Below, piece after piece: positions 1 through 7,554 of a stretch of DNA of 34,079 bases. The notes under the pieces are model-generated. The model was given only the letters and a program-made list of their open reading frames with translations, was not told the DNA's origin and ran no database searches. Every line of letters starts with the position of its first letter. The first letter of the stretch is position 1. The DNA is from Candidatus Zipacnadia bacterium (GTDB taxonomy: Bacteria > Armatimonadota > Zipacnadia > Zipacnadales > UBA5352): positions 1-34,079 of the forward strand of contig JALGSW010000027.1 of assembly GCA_029821635.1 (NCBI GenBank), given 5' to 3'. Both the position numbers and the translations under genes were made by a program.

Positions 1-688
1 AGACCGTCCCGGCGGTGTGCAGGTCATTCCCCCACTGCCGGTCGCGCAGCAGATCGACGCTCAGCCCGGCGAGCTGATGCGGCTCGTCGAGGGTCTGATC
101 GAGCGCGGTCAGGCCCTCGGCCCACGGCTGCTCCTGCCACATCTCGATCGTCTCGGGAGTCACGATCACCATCTTCCCGGCGGCGAGCAACGCCGCCGTG
201 AGTTCGTGATCGAGGTGATCCTCGTGCTGATGGGTGTGGAATGACACGTCCACGAGGCTCGCCAGTCGCGCGACCTGGCCGTCGGTCAGGCGGAACTCGA
301 CGCCCTCCTCCTCGGGCGACATCGTCAGGTCCTTGTTCGGGCCCTGATCGAGGTCAATCGCGAAGACGACGTCTGGCGTCTGGAAGAGCATCGAGCTTGA
401 GTAGAGCTGGAAGACGCGGACGCCCTCTGTGACCGGCTCATTCTCAACGAGGTCGAGCACTCGGTCGATGGAGCGCTGGTAGTACGCGATGATCTCGGGC
501 ATCTCGTCGGAGCCCGGCCGCATGATCCACTGATCGAGGGCGGCGATCGCCGCCTCACGCTCGGCCGTCATCGGCGCAGAGGGCGGGTTGGCGAGCAGTC
601 CGGCCCACAGGTCATCGGCGGGCCCGGCCGAGGCCATCGAACGCACGAACATCATGCCGCAACAGACCGCCACGGTGCGAAGCGCCAT
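1..688 (-). CDS. Metallo-beta-lactamase-fold hydrolase, secreted, C-terminus cut by window edge
   Basis: An open frame runs off the left edge, leaving 229 codons. It carries the metal-binding motif THQHEDH at about residues 152-158, a match to the THxHxDH signature of the metallo-beta-lactamase fold, so a di-metal hydrolase is likely. The N-terminus (residues 1-21, a short hydrophobic run ending in MASAG) looks like a signal peptide, so the product is probably exported. I chose the ATG at 688 because a GGAG lies 9 bases upstream; an in-frame ATG at 703 would add five residues but has a poorer ribosome site. It follows the MalG-type permease by about 33 bases on the same strand, so it is probably the last or next-to-last gene of the sugar-importer operon. 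The substrate cannot be told. Residues that complete the metal site lie outside the window. Confidence 0.8.
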   Translation of the reverse strand, partial: MALRTVAVCCGMMFVRSMASAGPADDLWAGLLANPPSAPMTAEREAAIAALDQWIMRPGSDEMPEIIAYYQRSIDRVLDLVENEPVTEGVRVFQLYSSSMLFQTPDVVFAIDLDQGPNKDLTMSPEEEGVEFRLTDGQVARLASLVDVSFHTHQHEDHLDHELTAALLAAGKMVIVTPETIEMWQEQPWAEGLTALDQTLDEPHQLAGLSVDLLRDRQWGNDLHTAGTV

Positions 689-721
689 GCATGTCAGCTC
701 CATCCCAGTCTGATGGTCGTC

Positions 722-1537
722 CTATTTCACTGCGCCCGCTGTGAGCCCCCGCACGATATGCCGCTGGAAGACGAGGTAGAGGACCATGAGCGGGATGACC
801 GCGATCGTCACGCCGGCGAGGATAGCGCCCCAATTCGCGATGTGCTCGCCCTGGAAGTTCAGCAGGCCCACCGGGAGCGTGAGGTGCGCGCTCTCCTTGA
901 TGAAGACCAGTGCGAAGGGCAGCTCGTTCCAGACCCACGCAGCCTGGAAGATCGCCACCGTCGCGACCGCGGGGCGCGCGATCGGCATGAAGATCGACCA
1001 GAGGATGCGCAGGTGCCCGGCGCCGTCGATGATCGCCGCCTCCATCAGCTCCCCCGGCACCTCCACGAAATACGCACGCATCAGCAACACCGACAGCGGC
1101 AGCCCGAACGCCACGTACGGGCCGATCAGCGCGAGGTAGTCCCCCACTCCCAGCGCCGAGTTCAGCTCGTAGAGCGGGATCAGGACCGCGTGCGCGGGGA
1201 TCAGCAGCCCCGTCAGGATGAAGCCCAGCGCGAGCCCGGCGCCGCTGAAGCGCATCCGCGCGAAGGCGTACGCGGCGGGGGCGCTGAGCACCACGATCAG
1301 CACCACCGAGGCGACCGTCACGATCGTCGAGTTCAGCAGGTAGAGGCCGATCCGCCCCTCCCAGGCCGCCACGTAGTTGCCCCAGTCGAGCGTCTCGGGC
1401 AGCCCCCAGGGCTCGACCCGCAGCGTGCTCGCGCCGCGGAAGCTGCCGATGACCGTCCAGATCAGCGGCAGCATGAAGACCAGCGCCAGGAGCGCGAAGA
1501 GCCCGTCACGCAGCCATGCGCCCGCCGCGCGCTTCAT
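722..1537 (-). CDS. Carbohydrate ABC transporter permease, MalG/UgpE type
   Basis: This 271-residue protein is an inner-membrane permease subunit of a CUT1-family sugar importer. It has the hydrophobic pattern of six membrane segments. The cytoplasmic EAA loop that docks the ATPase is recognisable in the stretch EAAIIDGAGHLRILW, followed by the usual I-x-x-P. The length is normal for the MalG/UgpE branch. Its start overlaps the stop of the MalF-type permease by 4 bases, so the two are translationally coupled and probably form a heterodimeric channel. No ATP-binding subunit is encoded nearby; CUT1 systems often share one multi-use ATPase (MsmK/UgpC type) encoded elsewhere. The transported sugar is unknown. 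Confidence 0.93.
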   Translation of the reverse strand: MKRAAGAWLRDGLFALLALVFMLPLIWTVIGSFRGASTLRVEPWGLPETLDWGNYVAAWEGRIGLYLLNSTIVTVASVVLIVVLSAPAAYAFARMRFSGAGLALGFILTGLLIPAHAVLIPLYELNSALGVGDYLALIGPYVAFGLPLSVLLMRAYFVEVPGELMEAAIIDGAGHLRILWSIFMPIARPAVATVAIFQAAWVWNELPFALVFIKESAHLTLPVGLLNFQGEHIANWGAILAGVTIAVIPLMVLYLVFQRHIVRGLTAGAVK

Positions 1538-2409
1538 GCGTCCGCCTCCTCAAGGCGCGTGAGGCGCAGGTAGATGACCGTCGCGATTAGCGTCAGCACC
1601 AGCATCACGGTCGCGATCGCGGCCGAGTAGCCCATGCGGTCGTCGCTGAAGGCCGCACGATACATGTAGGTTGCGAGCACCTCGCTGGCGTGATTGGGGC
1701 CGCCGGCGGTCATCACCCAGATCAGGTCGAAGATCTTCACCGAGCCGACGGTGATCAGCAGCGCGTCCACAAGCACCACGCGCTTCATCAGCGGCAGCGT
1801 GATGCCCCAGAAGGTGCGCCAGGCGTTCGCGCCATCGATTACCGCCGCCTCGTAGATGTCCTCGGGGATCGCCTGCAGGCCCGCCAGCAGTATCATCATG
1901 TGGAAGCCCGTGTAGCGCCAGCAGCTCACCGCGATGATGCACAGCGTCGCGAGCTTCGTGTCGCCGAGCCATCCTGCCGTCCAGCCCTTAAGGCCGACGG
2001 CTTCGAGGAGCGCGTTGAAGGCGCCGAAGTTCGGGTCGTAGAAGAGCGTCCAGATGAGCCCGACGGCGACCGCGGGGATGATCAGCGGCGAGAAGTAGAC
2101 GGTGCGCAGGATGCGGTGGCGGCGCAGCGCCGAGCCGATCCCGACGGCCAGCAGCATCGCGAGGGGGAGCTGGAAGACGAGCGAGAGCACGATCCACAGA
2201 CCGTTGTTGATGAGCGCGGTGCGCAGGACAGGGTCGTGGGCGAGCTCGACGTAGTTGCCGAAGCCCTCGAAGGTGCGGATAGGGTTGAGCGCGCTCCACG
2301 AGTACGCGCTCAGCACCACCGTATGAATCAGCGGCCAGGTGATGTAGAACGCGAAGACCGCGAGGGCCGGAAGCGCGAGCAGCCAGGCTGTGAGTGGTCG
2401 ATGACGCAT
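1534..2409 (-). CDS. Carbohydrate ABC transporter permease, MalF/UgpA type
   Basis: This 291-residue protein is the partner permease of the CUT1 sugar importer. A hydrophobic N-terminal helix (LTAWLLALPALAVFAFYI) is followed by further membrane segments. The EAA loop reads EAAVIDGANAWRTFW followed by ITLP, the sequence that contacts the ATPase. It lacks the long extra N-terminal segments of enterobacterial MalF and is closer in size to UgpA/LacF. The ATG at 2409 is followed immediately by basic residues (RHRP). The solute-binding protein lies upstream with a 79-base gap that contains a strong stem-loop, and the MalG-type gene overlaps its end. Confidence 0.93.
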   Translation of the reverse strand: MRHRPLTAWLLALPALAVFAFYITWPLIHTVVLSAYSWSALNPIRTFEGFGNYVELAHDPVLRTALINNGLWIVLSLVFQLPLAMLLAVGIGSALRRHRILRTVYFSPLIIPAVAVGLIWTLFYDPNFGAFNALLEAVGLKGWTAGWLGDTKLATLCIIAVSCWRYTGFHMMILLAGLQAIPEDIYEAAVIDGANAWRTFWGITLPLMKRVVLVDALLITVGSVKIFDLIWVMTAGGPNHASEVLATYMYRAAFSDDRMGYSAAIATVMLVLTLIATVIYLRLTRLEEADA

Positions 2410-2439
2410 GGTTCAACCGTGATGCCGTATCGTTTGGAG

Positions 2440-2461
2440 CGGCGCATCTTCAGATGCGCCG
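2440..2461 (-). other. Intercistronic stem-loop between binding-protein and permease genes
   Basis: A perfect 9-bp helix (CGGCGCATC paired with GATGCGCCG) closes a 4-base loop, in the 79-base gap between the solute-binding protein and the first permease. No T-run follows on the minus strand, so it is not a standard intrinsic terminator. By analogy with the hairpins between malE and malF, it could protect the 3' end of the binding-protein mRNA and so raise its level above that of the permeases. That role is inference. Confidence 0.6.
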
Positions 2462-2488
2462 GCCGCCATGTCGTTGCCGTCCCCGCCC

Positions 2489-3892
2489 CTACCCCGCTTC
2501 GTCCTCCGGCGTCTCGACTTCCATCGACGAGCCGCCGAGCTTCTCCAGCCGCTCCTTGACCTCCGCCTGCCGCGCGCGGATGCTCGACATGATCTCCTCG
2601 GGCGTCATGCTGGCGTCGATCAGCGCCTGGCAGCCGTCCAGCAGCGTCTCAGCCACCGACCGCGCCATGAGCGTGTCGGCCCACGGGACGATCGTCGGCG
2701 CCGCCTCCACCTCCCGCGCGTAGCGCAGCAGATGCTCGTCGGCATTCTCCTCGGTCACGGAGCCGTTGACGAGCACCAGCTCGCGGCACTGATCGACGAA
2801 GCTCTGCGCCGATTCGAGCGAGTTGAGGTGCTGCAGGAACTTGACCGCCGCCTCGGGATGCGCGGTCTTCGACGAGATTACGTAGCCATCCGCGCCGCCG
2901 TGCAGCGCCTGCTGATTGCCGTCGCCGCCGGGGACCGCGGGGAAGTTGAACCAGTCCCAGGCGTCGGCGAACTCCGGCGGCGCCTCGCCGCCCTCGCGCA
3001 GGGCGTTGAAGTCCCAGGTGCCCGTGTAGAAGATCGCGGCCTGACCGGTGAAGAACAGCGCGCGGGCGTTCTCGCGCGTGGTGCCGTTGGGCGCGCGGTT
3101 GAAGAAGTCGCGGTCCACGAGGTCGCGGAACATCTGCAGGCCCTTCACGTAGCCGGGGCTGTCGTACGAGCCGGGGCCCATCGGGTCGAAGTCTGCCATG
3201 AGCTGATCCTGGCCCATGAGCCGCTGCCAGAAGGCCGAGACGTAGTGGTGGGCGGGCCACTTCACCGAGTTGCCCAGGGCGATCGGCGCCACGTCGGGGC
3301 GCTTGAGCGTGTTGCAGGCGGCGAGGAACTCGTCCCAGGTCGCGGGCGGTTGCACGTTATCGCGTTCGAAGAGGTCCTTGTTGTAGAAGAAGGAGGTGCA
3401 CTGGCGCAGGAACGGGATGCCGTAGGTCTGGTCGTCGAAGGTATACCACTTGAGCGAGTCGCCCATGGTGCGGCTGCGCCACGCGCCACCGTCGGCGTCG
3501 AGGGCGTCGGTGATGGGCAGGACATTGTCGCCGCGGACGAAGTTGTGCAGCCATTCGCCGCTCCAGACGAAGAAGATGTCCGGCGGCTCGCCCGAGCCGA
3601 CCGCGACGCGGATGCGCGTCTTGTACGTGTCGGGCTCGACCGGCGTCACGACGATGCGGATGCCGGGATTCGCCTCGTGGAACGCCGCGACGATGTCGTC
3701 GAGCGCCGACTTGCGCGGCTCGGTGCTCCAGATCGTCCACATCTGCAGCTCGACGGGCTCGCCCGCGGAAGTGCCGGTGGCGGTGGCTCCGCCGGGCGTC
3801 CCGGTCGGCGCCTGGCCTGACGGGCAGCCGACGAGCAGTGTCAGCGCGGCGACGAGCAGGACACCGAGAGCGACGGGCAGGTAGCGACGCAT
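2489..3892 (-). CDS. Extracellular sugar-binding lipoprotein of ABC importer (family 1)
   Basis: This 467-residue protein is the solute-binding component of the importer. The signal peptide ends in a lipobox (LVGC, Cys at residue 23), so it is predicted to be a lipoprotein. A low-complexity Gly/Thr/Ala linker follows. The body has family 1 features: a start near VELQMWTIWST, a segment DIVAAFHEANPGIRIVVTPV, and GSGEPPDIFFVW, as in UgpB/MalE-like proteins. The tail (residues about 440-467) is charged and coiled-coil-like. A GGGAG lies 10 bases before the ATG. It is the first gene of the operon that continues into two permeases and a metallo-beta-lactamase-fold protein. The ligand is probably a glycoside or oligosaccharide but is not identifiable. 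Confidence 0.93.
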   Translation of the reverse strand: MRRYLPVALGVLLVAALTLLVGCPSGQAPTGTPGGATATGTSAGEPVELQMWTIWSTEPRKSALDDIVAAFHEANPGIRIVVTPVEPDTYKTRIRVAVGSGEPPDIFFVWSGEWLHNFVRGDNVLPITDALDADGGAWRSRTMGDSLKWYTFDDQTYGIPFLRQCTSFFYNKDLFERDNVQPPATWDEFLAACNTLKRPDVAPIALGNSVKWPAHHYVSAFWQRLMGQDQLMADFDPMGPGSYDSPGYVKGLQMFRDLVDRDFFNRAPNGTTRENARALFFTGQAAIFYTGTWDFNALREGGEAPPEFADAWDWFNFPAVPGGDGNQQALHGGADGYVISSKTAHPEAAVKFLQHLNSLESAQSFVDQCRELVLVNGSVTEENADEHLLRYAREVEAAPTIVPWADTLMARSVAETLLDGCQALIDASMTPEEIMSSIRARQAEVKERLEKLGGSSMEVETPEDEAG

Positions 3893-4010
3893 GGCGATCG
3901 AACTCCCTCACACGGGCGGTGGCGTTCCGTAGGTGTCTTCCACGCGCGGGGCGGATGCTCCTCCGCGCGGCGAGAACGGTGCCTCTCGCTCCGCACGACA
4001 GCAACAGCAC

Positions 4011-4074
4011 CTCACCCCCCCGACCCCCCTCTCCCTGGAAATCGCTGGCGCGATTTCAAGCGGGAGAGGGGGGG
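4011..4074 (-). repeat. Family A palindromic repeat, copy 1 (inverted orientation)
   Basis: The outer arms CCCCCTCTCCC and GGGAGAGGGGG are perfectly complementary. They enclose a second helix, GAAATCG with CGATTTC. Read on the minus strand, the copy is nearly identical to the one at 30684-30744, including the GGGGGGTGAG tail. It is non-coding. Confidence 0.85.
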
Positions 4075-4093
4075 AACGGCGAACGACAATGGC

Positions 4094-4120
4094 CGACGGG
4101 CGGGGGCGCCCGTCGCACGG
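4094..4120 (+). repeat. Family B palindromic repeat, copy 1
   Basis: Arms CGACGGGCG and CGCCCGTCG form a hairpin, followed by the conserved tail CACGG. The same unit recurs at 30634 and 30769, each time upstream of a family A repeat. Confidence 0.8.
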
Positions 4121-4175
4121 AGCGGATGAAGTCGTCGCCGCCGTTGCTGCCGTTGCTTTGGTTCCCGCCGTTACT

Positions 4176-4240
4176 CCCCCCTCTCCCGCTTGCGAGATGT
4201 CGTTTATCTCGCCAGGGAGAGGGGGGCCGGGGGGGTGAGG
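4176..4240 (+). repeat. Family A palindromic repeat, copy 2
   Basis: It has the same outer arms as the other family A copies (CCCCCTCTCCC and GGGAGAGGGGG) and the same GGGGGGTGAGG tail. The inner helix is different: GCGAGAT pairs with ATCTCGC. It lies upstream of the envelope-operon promoter and points the opposite way to copy 1. Confidence 0.85.
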
Positions 4241-4277
4241 CGTCGTTCGCTGTCGTTCGCTGCCGTACGCGGAACAT

Positions 4278-4306
4278 TTGACAGAGTCGCTGCGTCCTAC
4301 TACCAT
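4278..4306 (+). promoter_or_regulatory. Sigma70-like promoter of the envelope operon
   Basis: A consensus -35 TTGACA (4278-4283) is followed after 17 bases by TACCAT (4301-4306). Transcription would start near 4313, about 40 bases before the GTG of the outer-membrane protein gene. No comparable promoter was seen inside the following six genes. Confidence 0.65.
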
Positions 4307-4353
4307 CATCGTCTGGGGAGTGCCTCCGCGATTCGTGCCATGGAGCTGTCTGA

Positions 4354-7300
4354 GTGATACGCGCAAGACGCCTGCCGGCCATCATAGCTGTCGCCCTGCT
4401 GATCGGGGCGCCGACCGTGCGCGCGGATGGCTTCTTCGAGGGCATCGGGCGCATGTTTGAGGACTGGGGCCTCTTCCAGGGCATGCAGGTCTCTGGCTCC
4501 AACAGCTTCACGCTGCAGAACCACGCGCTCGAGGGCTCGAAGTCGGCATTCGAGGGGCAGCGCTGGGATACCGACAGCCTCGTGCGCACCAGCAGCCTGC
4601 ACGTCGAGGGCTCGATCTGGGAGAACCTCGGGATCCAGGCCGACATCTCCGCCAGCGGCTGGGGCAACAACTACACCCGCTACGTGCTCGGTTGGACCAC
4701 CGACGAGACCGCGCTCTACTACGGCGACCTGAACATCCGCCTCAGCGGCAACGAGTTCGCCAGCTTCAACAAGACGCTGCAGGGCTGGCAGCTCGACCAG
4801 GAGATCCCCGGTGGCCTGCTGCGCGGCTTCTACTCGCAGGAAAAGGGCCTCACGCGGCGCGAGGTCATCACCGGCAACAACACCTCCGGACCCTTCTTCC
4901 TCCGCTACACCCCGATCATCGAGGGCAGCGAGGTCGTGAAGGTGGACGAGGAGATCATGCAGTTCGGCCAGGACTACCGGCTCGACTACGAGACCGGGCA
5001 ACTCTGGTTCGAGCCGGTGGACGCGCCGCCGCGCATCATCCCCATCACCTCGACGATCTCGGTCGCCTACCAGTCCTACGGCTACTCCTCAAGCCCCGGC
5101 GCGCTCTACGGCGCGCGGGCCGAGGTGAAGCTGCTGGATGAGCGCATCGTGCTGGGCCTCACCGGCCTGCAGCAGGACAAGCGCAGCCCGAATAACGCCG
5201 ATGACACCTCGGGCTTCCAGGAGGACATCTACCTGGGCTCCGGCACCACAGGCCCGTTCGACACGAACTTCCGCCCGATCCTGTCCAACGGCGCCACCGT
5301 GGTCTACGAGGGCGAGCGCATCACCATCGACCAGACGGTGGTCGTGCTGGTGGACAACGTGGAGCAGATCCAGAGCGTGGACTACGACGTGTACCACGAC
5401 ATCGGCCGGATCATCTTCCGCCGCGCGGTGCCGCCGACGGCGCTGGTGATCATCCGCTACTACTACGACCTCGGCGATCAGACGGTGGTGGGCGACGCGA
5501 CCGTCTACGGCGTGGACGTCGGCTACCGCGTCTCCGACGACCTGACATTCCGTGCGGACTGGGCTCAGAGCAACCAGCAAGCGGAGGGCGTCACGGGCCA
5601 GGCGCTCCGCAGCAGTCTCGCGTACTCACGCCCGGACCTGACCGCGACGCTGGAGATGCGCGACGTGCAACCGAGCTTCAGCTACGTGGACACCGTCGGC
5701 TTCCAGCGCAAAGAGAAGGGCCTGAACTTCGCCGCGGAGTGGCAGGCGAACGAACACATCTCGATCTACGAGCGCTTCTCCGACCTCAAGAGCGACAGCG
5801 GCCTGACCTTCGGCTCATACGGCGGCGGCGGTGGCATCTTCAGCCCGTACGCGGTGGACACCGCGCAGGCAACCTCCACGTCCCTGGGCGTGCAGACGCA
5901 GCGCAATGACATGGGCGTGGATGTGCGCTACCCGGGCTGGCCGACGCTGAGCCTCACGCGGCAGTCGCTGCAGAACACCGGCGGCGTCACCTCCGGTCGC
6001 GAGCAGACGACCGACATGCTCAGGCTCAGCTACCAGCCCTTTGAGCTGCCCTTCACCGTGGACCTCAACCTGTCCAGCACCAACCTCGACTACCTCGGAG
6101 CCACGGAAACGACGGACATCACCGGCTCCGCGACCGATCAGATGCAGGTCTCGGCGACGTACACGCCGAGTGCATCGCTCTCGCTTTCGGGGCACTACGG
6201 CACGAACAACTCGGTCACGCGAGGCACCAGCGACACCTCCGAGGGCACGGTCACGCAGCTCTCCGCGCGCTGGACGCCCTCAAGCGTGCTGAGCCTGAGC
6301 CTCGACCACACGCGATCGGAGTCGCGGGGGTCTGGAGGCCGATTCACGACCTACCAGATCGACAATCCCGGCGGCGGTGGCGGCGACGATGATGATGGCG
6401 ACGACACCACGGAGCCCGCGCGCTACGAGGACGCGAACACGCGCATGGACCTCTCGTGGCGGCCCGCGCAGAGCATGAACCTGACGCTGGCGGCGGGCTT
6501 CCGCGACTACTCCAGCGGCGGCGGCATCGGCTACCTCGCCGACAGCAACCAGACGTACTACAACGCATCGCTGGGCTGGCGGCCCGCCGAGGCGCTTGCG
6601 CTCACAGCAACCTGGGGGCGCGACCAGCAGGTCTTCCTGGAGGAGGGCGCGGGCGCGGTCAAGAACAACATGATCGCCCTCGGAGTCAACTACCGCCCGC
6701 CCGAACAGCCGTGGGGGCTGGCACTCAACCTCCACATGCAGAGCGGCTCAAGCCCGACCACGATCACATCGGGCACCCAGCAACTCACCCGCATCGTGCC
6801 GACCGACCTGTTCGATGTGTCCGGCGAGCTGACCTACGAGCTCAGGCCGGGCGTCAACCTCTTCGGGCGGCTGGGCCGGGCCGACTACGACAGCGGCTAC
6901 GCGGCATTCGTGAAGGACACTGGCGAGTTCGGCTTGAGCTACCGGATGAGCGAGCTTGCCGACATGAACTTCGGCTACCGCTACATCAGGAACCTCTCGG
7001 GTGAAGCGGCGCTTCCGCTGCCGGGCTTTGGTGGCTCGACCGCAAGCCAGGACTACATTGCGCACACCTTCCTGCTGGAGGTGTCGAGCAACTTCTCGAG
7101 CGGCCGCGGTTCAGGCGGACGTGTGGGCGGCGGCTACTCCGGCTACGGTGGAGCGCTCTCGAGCTTCGGCGGCTACGGCGCGGGTTCGAGCCTCGGCTAC
7201 GGCTACGACAACCGCGGGATCGGCGACTTCAGCGGCATGACGAGCTACAATCGCAATACTTCCGGCGGCAACAACTTCGGCACGGGCCCGTTCGGCAGCT

Positions 7301-7554
7301 CCACCGGGACCTTCGGCGGCCGCTCCACCGACTTCTTCACAGGCACCGACGCCACCCGCGGGAGCAGCGCGCAGTACCGCCCGCAGACGACCGGCGGCTT
7401 TGAGACGGGCGTGGGCGAGTTCGAGCAGAGCGAGGACACGGGCATACTCCCGCCGCCACCCTTCGGCGCCGACGGCCGGCCGCAGCGGGGGCCGTTCGAC
7501 GGCGAGCGCTGCCTGCAAGAGGGCGTAGAGCGGTGGTGGCAGTGGTATGAGTAG
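4354..7554 (+). CDS. Large predicted outer-membrane beta-barrel protein
   Basis: This 1066-residue protein starts at a GTG with GGAG 8 bases upstream. A signal peptide (about residues 1-24, ending TVRA) is followed by a region with two similar strand-rich modules (about residues 190-250 and 310-375). Each has the pattern of a displayed strand, a DYxxDYETGQLWF-like or DYDVYHDIGRIIF-like segment, then an arginine/tyrosine strand. The rest (about 380-900) is a long series of alternating hydrophobic/polar strands with aromatic girdles typical of transmembrane barrels (for example LTATWGRDQQVFLE, LNLHMQSG, MNFGYRYIRNL). An aspartate-rich insert (GGGGDDDDGDD) lies near residue 680. The last 150 residues are Gly/Ser/Tyr/Phe-rich low complexity. 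I do not recognise a named family; it is not an obvious TonB receptor (no plug or TonB box seen). It heads an operon ending in LptC and LptA, so a role in the outer membrane is likely. Confidence 0.8.
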   Translation: MIRARRLPAIIAVALLIGAPTVRADGFFEGIGRMFEDWGLFQGMQVSGSNSFTLQNHALEGSKSAFEGQRWDTDSLVRTSSLHVEGSIWENLGIQADISASGWGNNYTRYVLGWTTDETALYYGDLNIRLSGNEFASFNKTLQGWQLDQEIPGGLLRGFYSQEKGLTRREVITGNNTSGPFFLRYTPIIEGSEVVKVDEEIMQFGQDYRLDYETGQLWFEPVDAPPRIIPITSTISVAYQSYGYSSSPGALYGARAEVKLLDERIVLGLTGLQQDKRSPNNADDTSGFQEDIYLGSGTTGPFDTNFRPILSNGATVVYEGERITIDQTVVVLVDNVEQIQSVDYDVYHDIGRIIFRRAVPPTALVIIRYYYDLGDQTVVGDATVYGVDVGYRVSDDLTFRADWAQSNQQAEGVTGQALRSSLAYSRPDLTATLEMRDVQPSFSYVDTVGFQRKEKGLNFAAEWQANEHISIYERFSDLKSDSGLTFGSYGGGGGIFSPYAVDTAQATSTSLGVQTQRNDMGVDVRYPGWPTLSLTRQSLQNTGGVTSGREQTTDMLRLSYQPFELPFTVDLNLSSTNLDYLGATETTDITGSATDQMQVSATYTPSASLSLSGHYGTNNSVTRGTSDTSEGTVTQLSARWTPSSVLSLSLDHTRSESRGSGGRFTTYQIDNPGGGGGDDDDGDDTTEPARYEDANTRMDLSWRPAQSMNLTLAAGFRDYSSGGGIGYLADSNQTYYNASLGWRPAEALALTATWGRDQQVFLEEGAGAVKNNMIALGVNYRPPEQPWGLALNLHMQSGSSPTTITSGTQQLTRIVPTDLFDVSGELTYELRPGVNLFGRLGRADYDSGYAAFVKDTGEFGLSYRMSELADMNFGYRYIRNLSGEAALPLPGFGGSTASQDYIAHTFLLEVSSNFSSGRGSGGRVGGGYSGYGGALSSFGGYGAGSSLGYGYDNRGIGDFSGMTSYNRNTSGGNNFGTGPFGSSTGTFGGRSTDFFTGTDATRGSSAQYRPQTTGGFETGVGEFEQSEDTGILPPPPFGADGRPQRGPFDGERCLQEGVERWWQWYE

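Larger units (their letters stand above)
3893..4277. other. Non-coding divergent intergenic region with hairpin repeats
   Basis: The stretch lies between the divergent sugar-importer and envelope operons. I see no convincing gene in it. It holds two copies of the GC-rich repeat called family A here, one copy of family B, and short GCCGTTGCT-like reiterations between them (about 4138-4172). Short open frames across it are by-products of the palindromes. The promoter for the minus-strand importer operon was not recognisable. Confidence 0.7.

Noticed and set aside
2468-3820. A 450-codon plus-strand frame opposite the sugar-binding protein.
   Set aside because: Composition is a high-GC shadow; the minus-strand gene has a lipobox and family 1 motifs.
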